Source: Polaromonas sp.
GTDB lineage: Bacteria > Pseudomonadota > Gammaproteobacteria > Burkholderiales > Burkholderiaceae_C
DNA length: 64,000 bases
Direction: 5' to 3'
Assembly (NCBI RefSeq): GCF_012927485.1
Contig: NZ_JABBPC010000036.1
Span: 252,305-316,304 of the forward strand
Below, piece after piece: positions 48,107-58,714 of this stretch (its first letter is position 1; each line of letters opens with the position of its first letter). Position numbers and translations under genes: made by a program. The notes below the pieces were generated by a model. The model was not told the DNA's origin, made no database searches, and saw only the letters and a program-made list of their open reading frames with translations.

Positions 48107-48182
48107 GCCGCTTTAGCTCAGTTGGTAGAGCAACCGCCTTGTAAGCGGTAGGTCGTCAGTTCGATTCCGACAAGCGGCACCA
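48107..48182 (+). tRNA. tRNA-Thr (anticodon TGT)
   Basis: A 76-base cloverleaf with acceptor GCCGCTT/AAGCGGC, D-stem GCTC/GAGC, anticodon stem ACCGC/GCGGT with loop CTTGTAA, and encoded CCA. The T-stem is GTCAG/CCGAC, leaving an A-C mismatch at the fourth pair (48159 against 48169 region), where other sequences of this tRNA would be expected to pair. It starts 12 bases after sspB. Confidence 0.95.
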
Positions 48183-48316
48183 GTTATCAGAATTTTTGAC
48201 CAATTTTTCTTGTAGTCAAACAGCATTCGGGCAAGCGACGTCAAATTTAGTAGAAAAAGCAAGGTCACTGCTAAAAACCGCGCGGGCCAGGTATCCGGTA
48301 AACCTTTGTCCAGGCG

Positions 48317-48634
48317 TTACTTTTTCGCGATGAGCACCTTCAGCCGAACTGAGGCAACCTTCCAACCTTTGCGAAGCAGCTGGGCTTGGATGAGGGGAAG
48401 CAGTTGCCGGATTTTTGCAGCGGCTGAGCTGCTGCTCACCAGCAGGCACCAGCTTTCGCCGTCGATCGGACCGGCCATGACGGCAGGGCGGAGGGCTTCA
48501 GGGAGCAACGACTCAATTGCCTTGAGCCGCTCGTTGGAATCCTGGACCAGCGCTGTCAGCTTTGCCAGTGACGGTGAGTTCTCAGCCGCCTGATGCACGG
48601 TAAGAACCAGGGGAAGGTGCCGAATTGGATTCAC
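48317..48634 (-). CDS. DUF721 family protein (DciA-like)
   Basis: A 105-residue product of the DUF721 family, which includes DciA, the loader of replicative helicase DnaB in bacteria lacking DnaC-type loaders. Seen are an N-terminal helical stretch and the KH-like core with WCLLVSSSSAAAKIRQLLPLIQAQLLRKGW. It is divergent from the M23 peptidase gene and near secA, the usual place for this family. The helicase-loading role is inferred. Confidence 0.75.
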   Translation of the reverse strand: MNPIRHLPLVLTVHQAAENSPSLAKLTALVQDSNERLKAIESLLPEALRPAVMAGPIDGESWCLLVSSSSAAAKIRQLLPLIQAQLLRKGWKVASVRLKVLIAKK

Positions 48635-48684
48635 GGTTTTCGGAACTCTGCGGAATAAGCGGAAGCTTTTAGAAAGGTAGACAA

Positions 48685-49668
48685 GTGCAATTGATTATCA
48701 CGGATGCATGGCTCGCCAAAAGCCGTGCCATCTATTTAAGCGGCACAAGACTCATTCTGACTGGTTTCGTTGCTGCATTGGCGCTCATGGTAGTGGCTGC
48801 GGGCCTGTATCACTGGGTGTTTCTCAAGGGCGCACGTGAGGGCTGGCCGGTGATTGGATCCCTGGTGAAGCTGATGGTCAAGGATGAGTCTGACCAGCGT
48901 GAGCGCTTTCTTCGCGAGAATCTCGACATGATGGCCAAGCGTCTCGGCGAAATGCAGGCCAAGCTGCTGCAGCTCGAATCACTTGGGGAACGGGTGTCCG
49001 GACTGGCAGGCATCAATCCCAACGAGATCAAGTCGACGCCTGGCAGTGGGGGGGTTCTGATAGCCGGGCGTTCGCTTACCATGGAAGAGCTTCAGACGAC
49101 CATGGCAGATATGGACCAACTGACCGACCAGCGGGCGGATTTGATGACCGTCATGGAGTCGCGTCTTTTTGACCAGAAGGTCAAAAAAATGATGGTGCCG
49201 AACCAGGAACCTGTGACCAACGGCAACCTCGGCTCACCTTTTGGTTGGCGGATCGACCCCTTTAACGGCCGCTCCGCCCTGCATACCGGCCTGGATTTCC
49301 CGTCGGAACCCGGTACCGCCATTCTTGCTGCTGCGGGGGGTGTGGTTGTGGCGCAGGAATACCACCCGGCTTATGGCAATATGGTGGAAATAGATCATGG
49401 TAACGAGTTGATAACGCGTTACGCGCATGCGTCGCGGGTGCTGGTAAAAAAAGGCGATCTCGTCAAACGGGGTCAGAAAATTGCGGAAGTGGGAAGTACC
49501 GGGCGCTCTACCGGTCCGCACTTGCATTTCGAGGTGCTGGTGCAAGGCGTTTTTCAGGATCCGCAGAAATTTCTGACCGCTGGAAAGCACTTGCCAGCAT
49601 CTTCTTTGGGCGCAGTAGCCATGTCCCGGCTCCCCATGGCAACCTTGCAGAAAGCACCGGCGAACTAG
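48685..49668 (+). CDS. M23-family metallopeptidase (LytM domain), membrane-anchored
   Basis: A 327-residue protein with a GTG start. An N-terminal helix (about residues 25-47), a charged coiled coil (about 65-110) and a C-terminal LytM domain (about 180-300) follow in order. Zinc ligands are visible: H and D in SALHTGLDFPSEPG and the HLHF motif in STGPHLHFEVL. So it should be an active peptidoglycan endopeptidase. It lies upstream of secA. Confidence 0.92.
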   Translation: MQLIITDAWLAKSRAIYLSGTRLILTGFVAALALMVVAAGLYHWVFLKGAREGWPVIGSLVKLMVKDESDQRERFLRENLDMMAKRLGEMQAKLLQLESLGERVSGLAGINPNEIKSTPGSGGVLIAGRSLTMEELQTTMADMDQLTDQRADLMTVMESRLFDQKVKKMMVPNQEPVTNGNLGSPFGWRIDPFNGRSALHTGLDFPSEPGTAILAAAGGVVVAQEYHPAYGNMVEIDHGNELITRYAHASRVLVKKGDLVKRGQKIAEVGSTGRSTGPHLHFEVLVQGVFQDPQKFLTAGKHLPASSLGAVAMSRLPMATLQKAPAN

Positions 49669-49976
49669 CGGTTCTTTTGCTTTAAAACGAGAGAACGATG
49701 GTGGTTGCGAGCCGCCCTACGACATTTCCTGTGTGAGCTTTTTTACCTTAAACTGCAGTCATCTTTCGCCTTATCCACCACAGCGGGATCTTCTGCGCTT
49801 CCTGGCACCTCCATCATTTGAAGGTGAGCAAACGCGGGGTCTTTTGGCAGAGTTAAAATCAGAGGGTTTGCGCACAGTTGAACTGACTGCTAGCGCCCAC
49901 ACGTAAGTTCCGTACTCAATAAGGGATTTCGGCCGCAATGCCAGCTCACGGGAGCCGGCAATGCGGCCTCGCATTT
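49669..49976 (+). other. 308-bp gap between the M23 peptidase gene and secA
   Basis: The gap holds a strong hairpin at its 3' end (49931-49968) and a mini-ORF overlapping secA. A 57-codon GTG frame (49733-49906) runs through it without signal peptide or recognisable domain and is not called as a gene. I see no clear sigma-70 promoter, tRNA or repeat. Confidence 0.6.
49931..49968 (+). promoter_or_regulatory. Long hairpin in the secA leader
   Basis: GGCCGCAATGCC (49931-49942) pairs with GGCAATGCGGCC (49957-49968) except for one A-A mismatch. A further GCTC/GAGC stem continues inside, closed by an ACGG loop. It ends 8 bases before the secA ATG and encloses the only good Shine-Dalgarno (GGGAG at 49950-49954). 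No T-run follows, so it is not a terminator. It may gate translation initiation. Confidence 0.55.
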
Positions 49977-49987
49977 ATGGCTTCTAA
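49961..49987 (+). CDS. Possible 8-codon leader mini-ORF overlapping the secA start
   Basis: ATG at 49961 has GGGAG seven bases upstream and reads MRPRIYGF, stopping with TAA at 49985-49987, eight bases after the secA ATG (49977-49979) in another frame. A ribosome stopping there could re-initiate at secA, which lacks its own Shine-Dalgarno. This is a reading of sequence only; such short frames arise often by chance. Confidence 0.22.
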   Translation: MRPRIYGF

Positions 49988-52742
49988 TATTCTGACTAAA
50001 ATTTTCGGTAGCCGCAACGACAGGCTGCTCAAAACCTACCGCAAAACCGTAGAACAAATTAATGCACTGGAACCCCAGTATGAGAAGCTCGACGACGACC
50101 AGTTGCGCGCCAAAACTCAGGAGCTCAAGGACCGGGTGACCGCAGGCGCAGAACTCGATGCAATTCTCCCAGAAGCCTTTGCCGTGGTGCGAGAGGGCAG
50201 CAAACGCATTATGAAGATGCGCCACTTTGATGTGCAAATTTTGGGCGGAATGTCACTGCACAACGGCAAGATTTCGGAAATGGGCACCGGGGAAGGCAAG
50301 ACCCTCACCGCGACGCTACCGGTTTACCTGAATGCATTGACCGGTAAGGGCGTGCATGTGGTGACGGTCAATGATTACCTTGCCAGTCGCGATGCGCGCT
50401 GGATGGGCAAGCTCTACAACTTTCTGGGCCTGACAGTCGGCATCAATTTGCCCAATATGTCGCGGGAGGAAAAGCAGGCTGCCTACAACTCCGATATCAC
50501 CTACGGCACCAACAACGAGTACGGTTTTGACTACCTGCGTGACAACATGGTGTACGAGGTAGCGGACCGGGTACAGCGCGGGCTGAACTACGCCATCGTG
50601 GATGAGGTGGACTCGATCCTTATCGACGAGGCACGCACTCCGCTCATCATCAGCGGCCAGGCCGAAGACCACACCGAAATGTATATCGCGATGAACAAGG
50701 TCGTGCCCTTCCTGACGCTGCAGGAGGGAGAAGCGGATCCTAGAACGGGTGAGGGTGTGACTAAACCTGGCGACTACACCATCGATGAGAAAACACACCA
50801 GGTGTTTCTAACCGAGCAGGGGCATGAAAGTGCCGAGCGTCTTCTGTTCAATTTTGGTTTGATCGCGGAAGGGGCCACGCTTTACGATCCAACCAACATT
50901 TCGTTGATGCATCATTTATATGCGGCCCTGCGCGCCAATTTGTTGTACCACCGGGACCAGCATTACGTCGTCCAAGAGGGCGAGGTCGTGATTGTTGACG
51001 AGTTCACCGGGCGGTTGATGTCGGGCCGCCGCTGGAGCGATGGTCTGCACCAGGCCGTCGAAGCCAAGGAGGATGTTCAGATCCAGGCTGAAAATCAGAC
51101 CATGGCTTCGATTACCTTCCAGAACTATTTCCGCCTTTACGGTAAGTTGGCCGGCATGACCGGCACCGCCGACACCGAAGCCTACGAGTTCCAGGAAATC
51201 TATGGACTGGAAACCAGCGTTATCCCACCGAATCGAATCAGCCGGCGCGAAGATCAGCTTGATCGTGTCTACAAAACTACGCGCGAAAAATACGAAGCGG
51301 CCATCAAGGATATTCGCGAGTGTTATGAGCGCGGCCAACCGGTGCTGGTCGGCACCACGTCGATCGAGAATTCCGAAATCATTGACCAGTTGCTGGTGAA
51401 GGAAGGACTGCCGCACCAGGTACTCAATGCCAAACAGCATGCCCGTGAAGCGGACATCGTGGCGCAGGCGGGACGCCCGAATATGATCACGATTGCCACC
51501 AACATGGCAGGTCGAGGTACCGACATCGTATTGGGCGGCAACGTCGAAAAATTGATTGAAGCGGTTGAAGCCGACGAGGCAATGGATGCAAGTGCGAAAG
51601 AAGCTGAAATGGCTCGCTTGCGGATTCAGTGGCAGGAGGAACATGAGCAGGTGAAGTCGCGAGGCGGACTGCGGATTATTGCAACCGAACGCCATGAGTC
51701 GCGCCGTATCGACAATCAGTTGCGAGGACGGTCGGGGCGGCAAGGCGACCCCGGCTCATCGCGCTTTTACCTGAGCCTGGATGATCCGTTGATGCGCATT
51801 TTTGCGGGGGACCGTGTCAAGGCCATCATGGAGCGGCTGAAGATGCCCGATGGCGAAGCGATCGAAGCGGGGATCGTGACGCGCAGTATCGAATCTGCGC
51901 AACGCAAGGTGGAAGCACGCAACTTTGACATCCGCAAGCAACTGCTGGAATACGACGACGTGTCCAACGATCAGCGCAAGGTGATTTACCAGCAGCGCAA
52001 CGACATCATGGACGCCGACAGCCTGCAGGGACAAATCGCATCTTTGCGCGAAGGCTGCTTCACGGATTTGACGCGGCAGTACGTGCCGGTTGAAAGTGTC
52101 GAAGAACAGTGGGATGTGGCCGGGCTCGAAAGAGTATTGAGTGAAGAGTGGCAGATAGAGTTGCCCCTGCGCCAGGAACTGGATACGGCCACTGCTCTCA
52201 GCGACGAGGACGTGCTTGGGAAAGTCATCGCTTCGGCCAATATTGCATTTGCCGACAAGGTCGAAAAAATCGGGGAAGAAAATTTCACCCAGTTTGAACG
52301 CGTTGTACTGCTTCAAAGCATAGACACCCAATGGCGGGACCACCTGAGCGCGCTCGATTATCTGCGCCAGGGCATTCACTTGCGTGGCTATGCGCAGAAG
52401 CAGCCTAAGCAGGAATACAAACGTGAAGCTTTTGAATTGTTCGGTCAATTGCTCGACAGCGTCAAAAACGAAGTCACCAAAGTATTGATGACGGTCAAAG
52501 TTCAGTCGGGCGAGCAACTTGAGCAGGTGGCTGAAGAATATGAAAACCGGGCAGAAAACATCGCCAATGTCACCTACACCGCACCGACTGAAACCGGTGA
52601 AGTAGAGACGACGTTGGATGAAGAATCGCAGAGAAAAGCCAGCCCTGTGCTCGGCGCGGCGATGCCTCGGGTGGGCCGCAACGATCCTTGCCCCTGCGGT
52701 TCAGGTAAAAAATTCAAGCTCTGCCACGGCAAGTTGAAGTGA
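49977..52742 (+). CDS. secA: Preprotein translocase ATPase SecA
   Basis: SecA drives unfolded proteins through SecYEG. The ATG at 49977 ([12 protein letters not shown]) gives 921 residues; an in-frame ATG at 49938 would add 13 residues but lies in a hairpin. Motifs in order: Walker [26 protein letters not shown] (DEAD-like), the preprotein cross-linking domain, the second ATPase lobe with [14 protein letters not shown], the wing and scaffold, and the C-terminal zinc motif [14 protein letters not shown] for SecB binding. Confidence 0.98.
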   Translation: MASNILTKIFGSRNDRLLKTYRKTVEQINALEPQYEKLDDDQLRAKTQELKDRVTAGAELDAILPEAFAVVREGSKRIMKMRHFDVQILGGMSLHNGKISEMGTGEGKTLTATLPVYLNALTGKGVHVVTVNDYLASRDARWMGKLYNFLGLTVGINLPNMSREEKQAAYNSDITYGTNNEYGFDYLRDNMVYEVADRVQRGLNYAIVDEVDSILIDEARTPLIISGQAEDHTEMYIAMNKVVPFLTLQEGEADPRTGEGVTKPGDYTIDEKTHQVFLTEQGHESAERLLFNFGLIAEGATLYDPTNISLMHHLYAALRANLLYHRDQHYVVQEGEVVIVDEFTGRLMSGRRWSDGLHQAVEAKEDVQIQAENQTMASITFQNYFRLYGKLAGMTGTADTEAYEFQEIYGLETSVIPPNRISRREDQLDRVYKTTREKYEAAIKDIRECYERGQPVLVGTTSIENSEIIDQLLVKEGLPHQVLNAKQHAREADIVAQAGRPNMITIATNMAGRGTDIVLGGNVEKLIEAVEADEAMDASAKEAEMARLRIQWQEEHEQVKSRGGLRIIATERHESRRIDNQLRGRSGRQGDPGSSRFYLSLDDPLMRIFAGDRVKAIMERLKMPDGEAIEAGIVTRSIESAQRKVEARNFDIRKQLLEYDDVSNDQRKVIYQQRNDIMDADSLQGQIASLREGCFTDLTRQYVPVESVEEQWDVAGLERVLSEEWQIELPLRQELDTATALSDEDVLGKVIASANIAFADKVEKIGEENFTQFERVVLLQSIDTQWRDHLSALDYLRQGIHLRGYAQKQPKQEYKREAFELFGQLLDSVKNEVTKVLMTVKVQSGEQLEQVAEEYENRAENIANVTYTAPTETGEVETTLDEESQRKASPVLGAAMPRVGRNDPCPCGSGKKFKLCHGKLK

Positions 52743-52816
52743 GCTGAACTCATCCCGTCGGGTAACCGGCCCAGCCATTCGTCGTCGTAAAGCCCTGGTT
52801 TCCTGGAGTTAAGAAC

Positions 52817-54067
52817 ATGTCCGTCAATCTCGTTGCAACGCCTGCCGCAGACCTGTACCCAGTGCCTGGCGTGCGCTGGGGGATCACCGAAGCGGGGATC
52901 CGCAAGGCCAATCGCAAAGACTTGGCCGTGCTACTGCTGGACGAGGGGGCTTCGGTAGGCGCTGTTTTTACACAAAACCGGTTTTGCGCTGCACCGGTCC
53001 AGATCTGCCAGAAGCACTTGGCAAAAGCGGTAGCTGGCGATCTCGCTGGCGAAGGTATTCGCGCCCTGCTGATCAATACCGGAAACGCAAATGCCGGTAC
53101 CGGTGAGAACGGATTGATGCGTGCCGAAGCTAGCTGCATTGCGCTGGCTCGTGCGCTCAATGTCTCAGTTGGGCGAATCCTGCCGTTTTCAACCGGGGTG
53201 ATCATGGAGCCCTTGCCCCATGAGCGTATTGCGGCCGGGTTGCCGGGAGCGCTGGCGGATGCCAGGGAAGACAACTGGGCCAACGCCGCAGAGGCGATCA
53301 TGACCACGGACACGGTAGCCAAGGCGTTTTCAACCCGAATCACGCTGGGTGGCGCAGCCGTCACCATCACCGGGATCAGCAAGGGAGCTGGCATGATTCG
53401 GCCCAATATGGCGACCATGCTGGGTTTCATGGCGACCGACGCTTGTGTTTCTCAGTCGCTCATGGTGCAGCTTGCCAGGGAGTTGGCTGAAGGTTCGTTT
53501 AACCGCATTACCGTCGACGGCGACACCTCTACCAACGATTCCTTTGTGGTCATGGCCACTAACCGGGCAAAACATCCGCCGGTGACCTCGCTGGACAGCC
53601 CTGACGGTCGAACTTTGCGGGCTGCCATGATGGCTCTCGCGCAAAAATTGGCGCAAGCCATCGTGCGCGATGGGGAAGGTGCTACCAAGTTCATTACGAT
53701 TCGGGTTGACGGTGGAAAAACCGGCGAGGAATGTCGCCAGGTAGCGTATGCGATCGCTCATTCACCGCTGGTAAAAACAGCTTTTTTTGCCAGTGATCCC
53801 AATTTGGGCCGGATACTGGCCGCGGTGGGCTATGCGGGCATCGACGACCTGGATCAGACCCAAATAGATTTGTACCTTGACGATGTCCTGGTGGCGAAAA
53901 ACGGCGGACGATATGTGGATTACATAGAGGCTGACGGCCAGCGCATCATGAAACAAAGCGAAATCAACGTACGGGTAGTGCTGGGCAGGGGACCGGCCGC
54001 TGACACGGTCTGGACCTGCGACCTCTCCTATGACTACGTCAAAATCAACGCCGATTATCGAAGTTAA
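52817..54067 (+). CDS. argJ: Bifunctional ornithine acetyltransferase / N-acetylglutamate synthase
   Basis: ArgJ recycles the acetyl group in arginine synthesis and may also acetylate glutamate. The 416-residue precursor is cut by itself at the Thr in [15 protein letters not shown] to give alpha and beta chains. [11 protein letters not shown] and [11 protein letters not shown] are conserved. It starts 74 bp after secA and its end overlaps a frame of the AAA ATPase gene. Confidence 0.96.
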   Translation: MSVNLVATPAADLYPVPGVRWGITEAGIRKANRKDLAVLLLDEGASVGAVFTQNRFCAAPVQICQKHLAKAVAGDLAGEGIRALLINTGNANAGTGENGLMRAEASCIALARALNVSVGRILPFSTGVIMEPLPHERIAAGLPGALADAREDNWANAAEAIMTTDTVAKAFSTRITLGGAAVTITGISKGAGMIRPNMATMLGFMATDACVSQSLMVQLARELAEGSFNRITVDGDTSTNDSFVVMATNRAKHPPVTSLDSPDGRTLRAAMMALAQKLAQAIVRDGEGATKFITIRVDGGKTGEECRQVAYAIAHSPLVKTAFFASDPNLGRILAAVGYAGIDDLDQTQIDLYLDDVLVAKNGGRYVDYIEADGQRIMKQSEINVRVVLGRGPAADTVWTCDLSYDYVKINADYRS

Positions 54068-54086
54068 GCCGTTAAGCAGAGCAGAA

Positions 54087-54971
54087 ATGAACCAACCGTT
54101 TGAGCGCCTGATGGCGCGGGTCGAATCCCTGGTCACCCGTATTGAATCCGTGTTGCCGAAACCGCTGTCAGCGCCTGACTGGACCGTGTCAGTAGCCTAC
54201 CGGTATCGCAAGCGCAGTTCGGGCCATGGCGCGCTGGAACCCGTCAAACATCTGGGGACCATACGCCTGACTGATTTAAAAGAGATTGAAGATCAAAAGG
54301 AAAAAATCCAGCGCAACACCGAACAGTTTGTCAGCGGCCAACCCGCCAACAATGTCTTGTTGACCGGCTCACGCGGCACTGGAAAATCGTCCTTGATCAA
54401 GGCCTGCCTGAATGAGTATTCAACCCGTGGATTGCGGCTGATCGAGGTGGACAAGGCTGATCTGACGGATCTGCCGGACATTGTGGATGTGGTCTCGGGT
54501 TTGCCTGAGAAGTTCATTGTTTTCTGTGACGACTTGAGCTTCGAGGAAGGCGAGTCCGGCTATAAGGCACTCAAGTCCATTCTTGATGGCTCTATCGCCG
54601 CTGCAACTCCGAATGTGTTGATTTATGCCACCAGCAACCGGCGCCACCTGCTGCCCGAGTACATGATGGAGAACCTCACCTATACGCACACTGAAAGTGG
54701 AGAAGTGCATCCGGGAGAAGTGGTGGAAGAAAAAATATCGCTATCAGAGCGGTTCGGTTTGTGGGTCAGCTTTTACCCTTTCAGCCAAGACGAGTACCTT
54801 GCCATCGTGACCCAGTGGTTGTCGTCCTTCGGCGTTGGTGCCCCTGCCATCGAGGCCGCACGAACTGCATCGTTGGTGTGGGCGCTGGAAAGGGGGTCGC
54901 GCAGCGGTCGCGTGGCTTACCAGTTCGCGCGCAACTATGCCGGCCAGCACGCTGACATCAAAGGCCCATGA
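54087..54971 (+). CDS. DUF815-family AAA+ ATPase
   Basis: A 294-residue ATPase of the DUF815 group. Walker A is VLLTGSRGTGKSSLIKA, Walker B is FIVFCDDLSFEEGE, and sensor-like N is in LIYATSNRRHLLPEY. The function of the family is unknown. I take ATG 54087, which lies just after argJ with AGCAGAGCAG upstream; an ATG at 54030 would overlap argJ by 38 bases. It overlaps the next gene by ATGA. Confidence 0.85.
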   Translation: MNQPFERLMARVESLVTRIESVLPKPLSAPDWTVSVAYRYRKRSSGHGALEPVKHLGTIRLTDLKEIEDQKEKIQRNTEQFVSGQPANNVLLTGSRGTGKSSLIKACLNEYSTRGLRLIEVDKADLTDLPDIVDVVSGLPEKFIVFCDDLSFEEGESGYKALKSILDGSIAAATPNVLIYATSNRRHLLPEYMMENLTYTHTESGEVHPGEVVEEKISLSERFGLWVSFYPFSQDEYLAIVTQWLSSFGVGAPAIEAARTASLVWALERGSRSGRVAYQFARNYAGQHADIKGP

Positions 54972-55444
54972 GAGGACCGGTTCTGATCGCTGACGCGGAC
55001 CTGCCCCGCGAGGGTGGTCCCGAGCGGAAGGTGGTGGAGGTAGCCGTCGGGGTACTGGTTCGGGCCGACGGCCGGTTTCTACTGACCTCTCGTCCTCCCG
55101 GTAAGGTCTACGAAGGATACTGGGAGTTTCCCGGTGGCAAGCTGGAGCAGGGCGAGAACGTCGAGCAGGCGCTACGCCGTGAACTTCAGGAAGAAATAGG
55201 CATCACGATCGGTAGCGTGCAGCGCTGGAAGGTAGAGATGGTGGATTACCCGCACGCGCTGGTCAGGCTCCACTTTTGCAAGGTGTTTGATTGGAGCGGC
55301 GAGTTGCAGATGCACGAAGGGCAGTTGTTTTCATGGCAACGCCTTCCTGTGGCCGTCAAACCGGTTTTACCGGGCACCATTCCGGTTTTGAACTGGTTTG
55401 CGGAAGAGCGCGAATTTTTAGGTGAGACCCATCTGACTGGCTGA
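54968..55444 (+). CDS. mutT: Nudix hydrolase, MutT-like (8-oxo-dGTP diphosphatase)
   Basis: A 158-residue Nudix protein. The Nudix box GGKLEQGENVEQALRRELQE-EIG is at about residues 56-78 (key residues G, E, REL, EE). The start VEVAVGVLVRADGRFLLT and FPGGKLE fit MutT, which removes oxidised dGTP. It is linked to the AAA ATPase gene by a 4-bp overlap; the DUF815-mutT pair next to argJ is common in Burkholderiales as far as I recall. Confidence 0.87.
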   Translation: MRGPVLIADADLPREGGPERKVVEVAVGVLVRADGRFLLTSRPPGKVYEGYWEFPGGKLEQGENVEQALRRELQEEIGITIGSVQRWKVEMVDYPHALVRLHFCKVFDWSGELQMHEGQLFSWQRLPVAVKPVLPGTIPVLNWFAEEREFLGETHLTG

Positions 55445-55468
55445 CCCCGCGCAGCTTAAAACGGCAGC

Positions 55469-56131
55469 CTAGCCTCCAAAATTCCAATATTGACTGGCAG
55501 CCATGACAGCGTTCGGGTAGGGGGCCTTGCCCCGCGAGCCGTTGTAGCGGCCCAAGCCCATAAAAACATCCCCTCGTTCGCGGTCCAGGTAATGGCGGAG
55601 GATTACGCAACCGAAGCGTAGATTGGTTTGCATGTAAAACAGCTTGCCGGGGTCGCCATCGCCAATCACACGTGTCCAGAACGGCATGACTTGCATGTAA
55701 CCGCGGGCCCCCACATTGCTAACCGCGAACTTGCGGAAATTGCTCTCGACCTGGATCAAGCCGAGCACCAGCGTGACGTCCAGTCCGGCTCGCTTGCTTT
55801 CGTACCAGACGGTTTGCAGAAATTCCTTGCGGATCTGCCACTCTGGATTCTTCTTTTTAAGGCGATCGCTCATAGCGCCCAGCCAGCGCAGATAAGCCAG
55901 CCGGCTCTCCGTGTCCCTAAACTTGGGTATCGGGGGGGCATGGTTGGCCACGGCTGAACTCAACGCCGTGCGAACAGAGTCGATAAGTGGCTCCTCGACC
56001 TGCGCCCCCGCGCTCGCCTTGTCTGAAAACAATAGAGGTAGGCAGCCGGAAACTATGGACTGCAGACACTTTCTTCTTGAAATTTGCGCTGAGACAGACG
56101 AAACCGCGACGCGTGGCGCTAACAGAGTCAT
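55469..56131 (-). CDS. Lytic transglycosylase (SLT family)
   Basis: A 220-residue protein with an SLT domain that should cleave peptidoglycan between MurNAc and GlcNAc. The catalytic Glu is in LIQVESNFRKFAVSNVGARG, followed by YMQVMPFW and GLGRYNGSRG. The N-terminus has SRRKCLQ and a short hydrophobic segment, Tat-like. It starts 27 bp after proS on the same strand, so it may share that transcript. Confidence 0.88.
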   Translation of the reverse strand: MTLLAPRVAVSSVSAQISRRKCLQSIVSGCLPLLFSDKASAGAQVEEPLIDSVRTALSSAVANHAPPIPKFRDTESRLAYLRWLGAMSDRLKKKNPEWQIRKEFLQTVWYESKRAGLDVTLVLGLIQVESNFRKFAVSNVGARGYMQVMPFWTRVIGDGDPGKLFYMQTNLRFGCVILRHYLDRERGDVFMGLGRYNGSRGKAPYPNAVMAASQYWNFGG

Positions 56132-56158
56132 AAGAAATTGCGGGCGGTCATTCAGCGT

Positions 56159-57904
56159 TTACAAGCTTAGTTTTCCCTTGAGGAAATCCAACACAGCGGC
56201 AGCTTCCACTTTGCTGGCTGTCGTGTCGCGGCGGTGCTGGTATTCAACTTGTCCTTCCTTCAAACCGCGGTCTGAAATGACCACGCGGTGCGGCACACCG
56301 ATCAATTCCCAGTCGGCAAACATGGCCCCAGGCCGCTCATCGCGGTCATCCAGCAGTACGTCCACCCCCGCTGTTAGCAAGTCGTCATGGAGCTGGGTCG
56401 CTGCGGCCTTGACTACCTCGCTGCGGTTCATGCCTATGGGGCAGATCACCACGGTAAACGGGGCAATGGCGTCAGGCCAGATGATGCCGCGCTCGTCGTG
56501 ATTCTGCTCAATGGCGGCGGCCGGCAGGCGTGTGATGCCTATGCCGTAGCAGCCCATTTCTAAGAATTGCGGTTTGCCGTTTTCACCTAGAAAGGTCGCA
56601 TTCATCGCTTGGCTGTATTTGGTGCCGAGGTAGAAGACATGACCTACTTCAATGCCGCGCTCGATCACCAGCACGCCCTTGCCGTCGGGTGAAGCGTCGC
56701 CCGCAACGACGTTGCGAATGTCAACAATCAGGTCAGGCTCGGGCAGGTCGCGACCCCAGTTGACTCCCGTGATGTGAACGTCAGCTTCGTTGGCGCCGCA
56801 GACCCAGTCGGCCAGCACCGCAACTTCGCGGTCTACCACGAGCTTGACCGGTTTCAGTAGATTGAGTGGTCCCAGGTAGCCTGGTTTGCAGCCAAAGTGA
56901 TCTTCGATCTCGGGCAGGCTGGCGAAGCGGAAACTTGTGCCCAGACCGGGCACCTTGCGGACCTTGACTTCGTTCATGTCATGGTCGCCACGCAGCAGCA
57001 GCAGCCAGACCTCGGACTTGACCACTTTGCCGGCTTCGTCGATCTGGTCTGTAGCCAAGACCAGCGACTTGACCGTGACTTGTAGCGGGATGCCCAGCAG
57101 TTCGGCTACGGCGGCGCAGGTTGCCTTGCCCGGTGTCGGTATTTTGGCCATCGTCTGTGCGGCGGCTTTGCGCGGACCGGGAGGCGCGAGTGCCTCCGCC
57201 TTTTCCATGTTGGCTGCGTAGTCGCTACTGGGACAGTAAACAATCGCGTCTTCGCCCGTGGCGGCGATCACCTGGAACTCTTCACTCAAGTCACCGCCAA
57301 TCGCACCGCTGTCAGCAGCAACCGCGCGGTATGTCAAACCAAAACGGTCAAAAATACGGCGGTAAGCCTGCGCCATGATTTGATAGCTGGCTTTAGCGGC
57401 GGGTTGGTCGCGGTCAAAGCTGTAAGCGTCTTTCATGATGAATTCGCGTCCACGCATCAGACCAAAACGCGGACGGCGCTCGTCGCGGAATTTGGTCTGA
57501 ATTTGGTACAGATTTTTGGGCAGCTGCTTGTAGCTCTTGATGTCTTGGCGCATCACGTCGGTGATGACTTCTTCGCTCGTCGGCTGGACCACAAAATCAC
57601 GGCCGTGACGATCCTTGATGCGCAGCATTTCAGGGCCCATGGCTTCGAACCGGCCGGTTTCTTGCCACAGCTCTGCAGGCTGAATTACCGGCATGGCCAT
57701 TTCCACAGCGCCGGCGCGGTTCATTTCCTCGCGAACAATCGCTTCGACTTTTCGGATCACGCGCAGACCCATGGGCATGTAGTTATAGATGCCAGCCCCC
57801 AACTTTTTGATCATGCCAGCGCGCGTCATGAGCTGGTGACTAACAACTTCCGCGTCAGCAGGCGCTTCCTTGAGGGTTGAAATGAAGAACTGGGAGGCTT
57901 TCAT
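56159..57904 (-). CDS. proS: Prolyl-tRNA synthetase
   Basis: ProS charges tRNA-Pro. The 581-residue protein is the bacterial type, with an editing domain inserted between motifs 2 and 3. Motif 2 is in [26 protein letters not shown], the editing domain is about residues 240-400, and motif 3 and the anticodon-binding domain follow ([17 protein letters not shown]). A tRNA-Pro gene lies elsewhere in this window. Confidence 0.97.
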   Translation of the reverse strand: MKASQFFISTLKEAPADAEVVSHQLMTRAGMIKKLGAGIYNYMPMGLRVIRKVEAIVREEMNRAGAVEMAMPVIQPAELWQETGRFEAMGPEMLRIKDRHGRDFVVQPTSEEVITDVMRQDIKSYKQLPKNLYQIQTKFRDERRPRFGLMRGREFIMKDAYSFDRDQPAAKASYQIMAQAYRRIFDRFGLTYRAVAADSGAIGGDLSEEFQVIAATGEDAIVYCPSSDYAANMEKAEALAPPGPRKAAAQTMAKIPTPGKATCAAVAELLGIPLQVTVKSLVLATDQIDEAGKVVKSEVWLLLLRGDHDMNEVKVRKVPGLGTSFRFASLPEIEDHFGCKPGYLGPLNLLKPVKLVVDREVAVLADWVCGANEADVHITGVNWGRDLPEPDLIVDIRNVVAGDASPDGKGVLVIERGIEVGHVFYLGTKYSQAMNATFLGENGKPQFLEMGCYGIGITRLPAAAIEQNHDERGIIWPDAIAPFTVVICPIGMNRSEVVKAAATQLHDDLLTAGVDVLLDDRDERPGAMFADWELIGVPHRVVISDRGLKEGQVEYQHRRDTTASKVEAAAVLDFLKGKLSL

Positions 57905-58006
57905 AAGCTATTTTTCTGGGTTTGGGGAGCGTAGTCGTGCTGTGCGCTAGGCGCAGGGGCCTTCGCTGTGCATAATGGACTTAGTTTAAAGAATTGAGGT
58001 TTGATT

Positions 58007-58714
58007 ATGCTTGACCGGGACGGCTTTCGGCCCAACGTCGGCATCATCTTGCTCAACCAGAGAAGTCAGGTATTTTGGGGCAAACGTATTCGTACCCACT
58101 CATGGCAGTTTCCGCAGGGTGGCATTGACCGGGGTGAAAATCCCGAACAGGCCATGTTCCGTGAATTGCATGAGGAAGTTGGGCTGTTTCCTCAGCACGT
58201 GCACGTGGTGGCCCGTACCCGAGACTGGTTGCGCTATGAGGTGCCTGACCGGTTTATCCGGCGCGATGCGCGCGGGCATTACAGAGGCCAGAAACAAATC
58301 TGGTTCCTGTTGCAACTGGTCGGTCACGACTGGGATCTAAACCTGCGCGCCACGGATCATCCAGAATTTGACGCTTGGCGTTGGAACGACTATTGGGTGC
58401 CACTAGATGTTGTGGTGGAGTTCAAGCGGGGCGTCTATGAAATGGCACTCACCGAGTTGTCGCGCTTCGTGCCACGCTTGGATTTTCGGTTTGAGCCACG
58501 CTCAGATCATCGCAGCCGCTACATGCGCGGCGGCCCGAACCAGCACGATCTGGTCGTGAATCATCCCGCAGAGGCCAGTTCTCCCACGGTGGATAACTCA
58601 ATGCATCCGTATGCTGTCAGGCTTGGCGCGTCGTTTGAGCTGCCTCCCGGTGCTACTTTCGAGCCCGATCCGCAGACCAGTTTGCGGGTGGATTCCCAGA
58701 CTACAAAAACATGA
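58007..58714 (+). CDS. rppH: RNA pyrophosphohydrolase RppH
   Basis: RppH removes pyrophosphate from the 5' end of mRNAs and so starts their decay. ATG 58007 ([17 protein letters not shown]) gives 235 residues. The Nudix box is [19 protein letters not shown] with EEVGL after it. The C-terminal third is a low-complexity tail not found in E. coli RppH. It is divergent from proS and overlaps the next gene by ATGA. Confidence 0.93.
   Translation: MLDRDGFRPNVGIILLNQRSQVFWGKRIRTHSWQFPQGGIDRGENPEQAMFRELHEEVGLFPQHVHVVARTRDWLRYEVPDRFIRRDARGHYRGQKQIWFLLQLVGHDWDLNLRATDHPEFDAWRWNDYWVPLDVVVEFKRGVYEMALTELSRFVPRLDFRFEPRSDHRSRYMRGGPNQHDLVVNHPAEASSPTVDNSMHPYAVRLGASFELPPGATFEPDPQTSLRVDSQTTKT

Noticed and set aside
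49733..49906. 57-codon GTG frame in the secA upstream gap, considered as a SecM-like arrest peptide
   Set aside because: It has no signal peptide, no transmembrane segment and no known arrest motif, and codon use is not gene-like.
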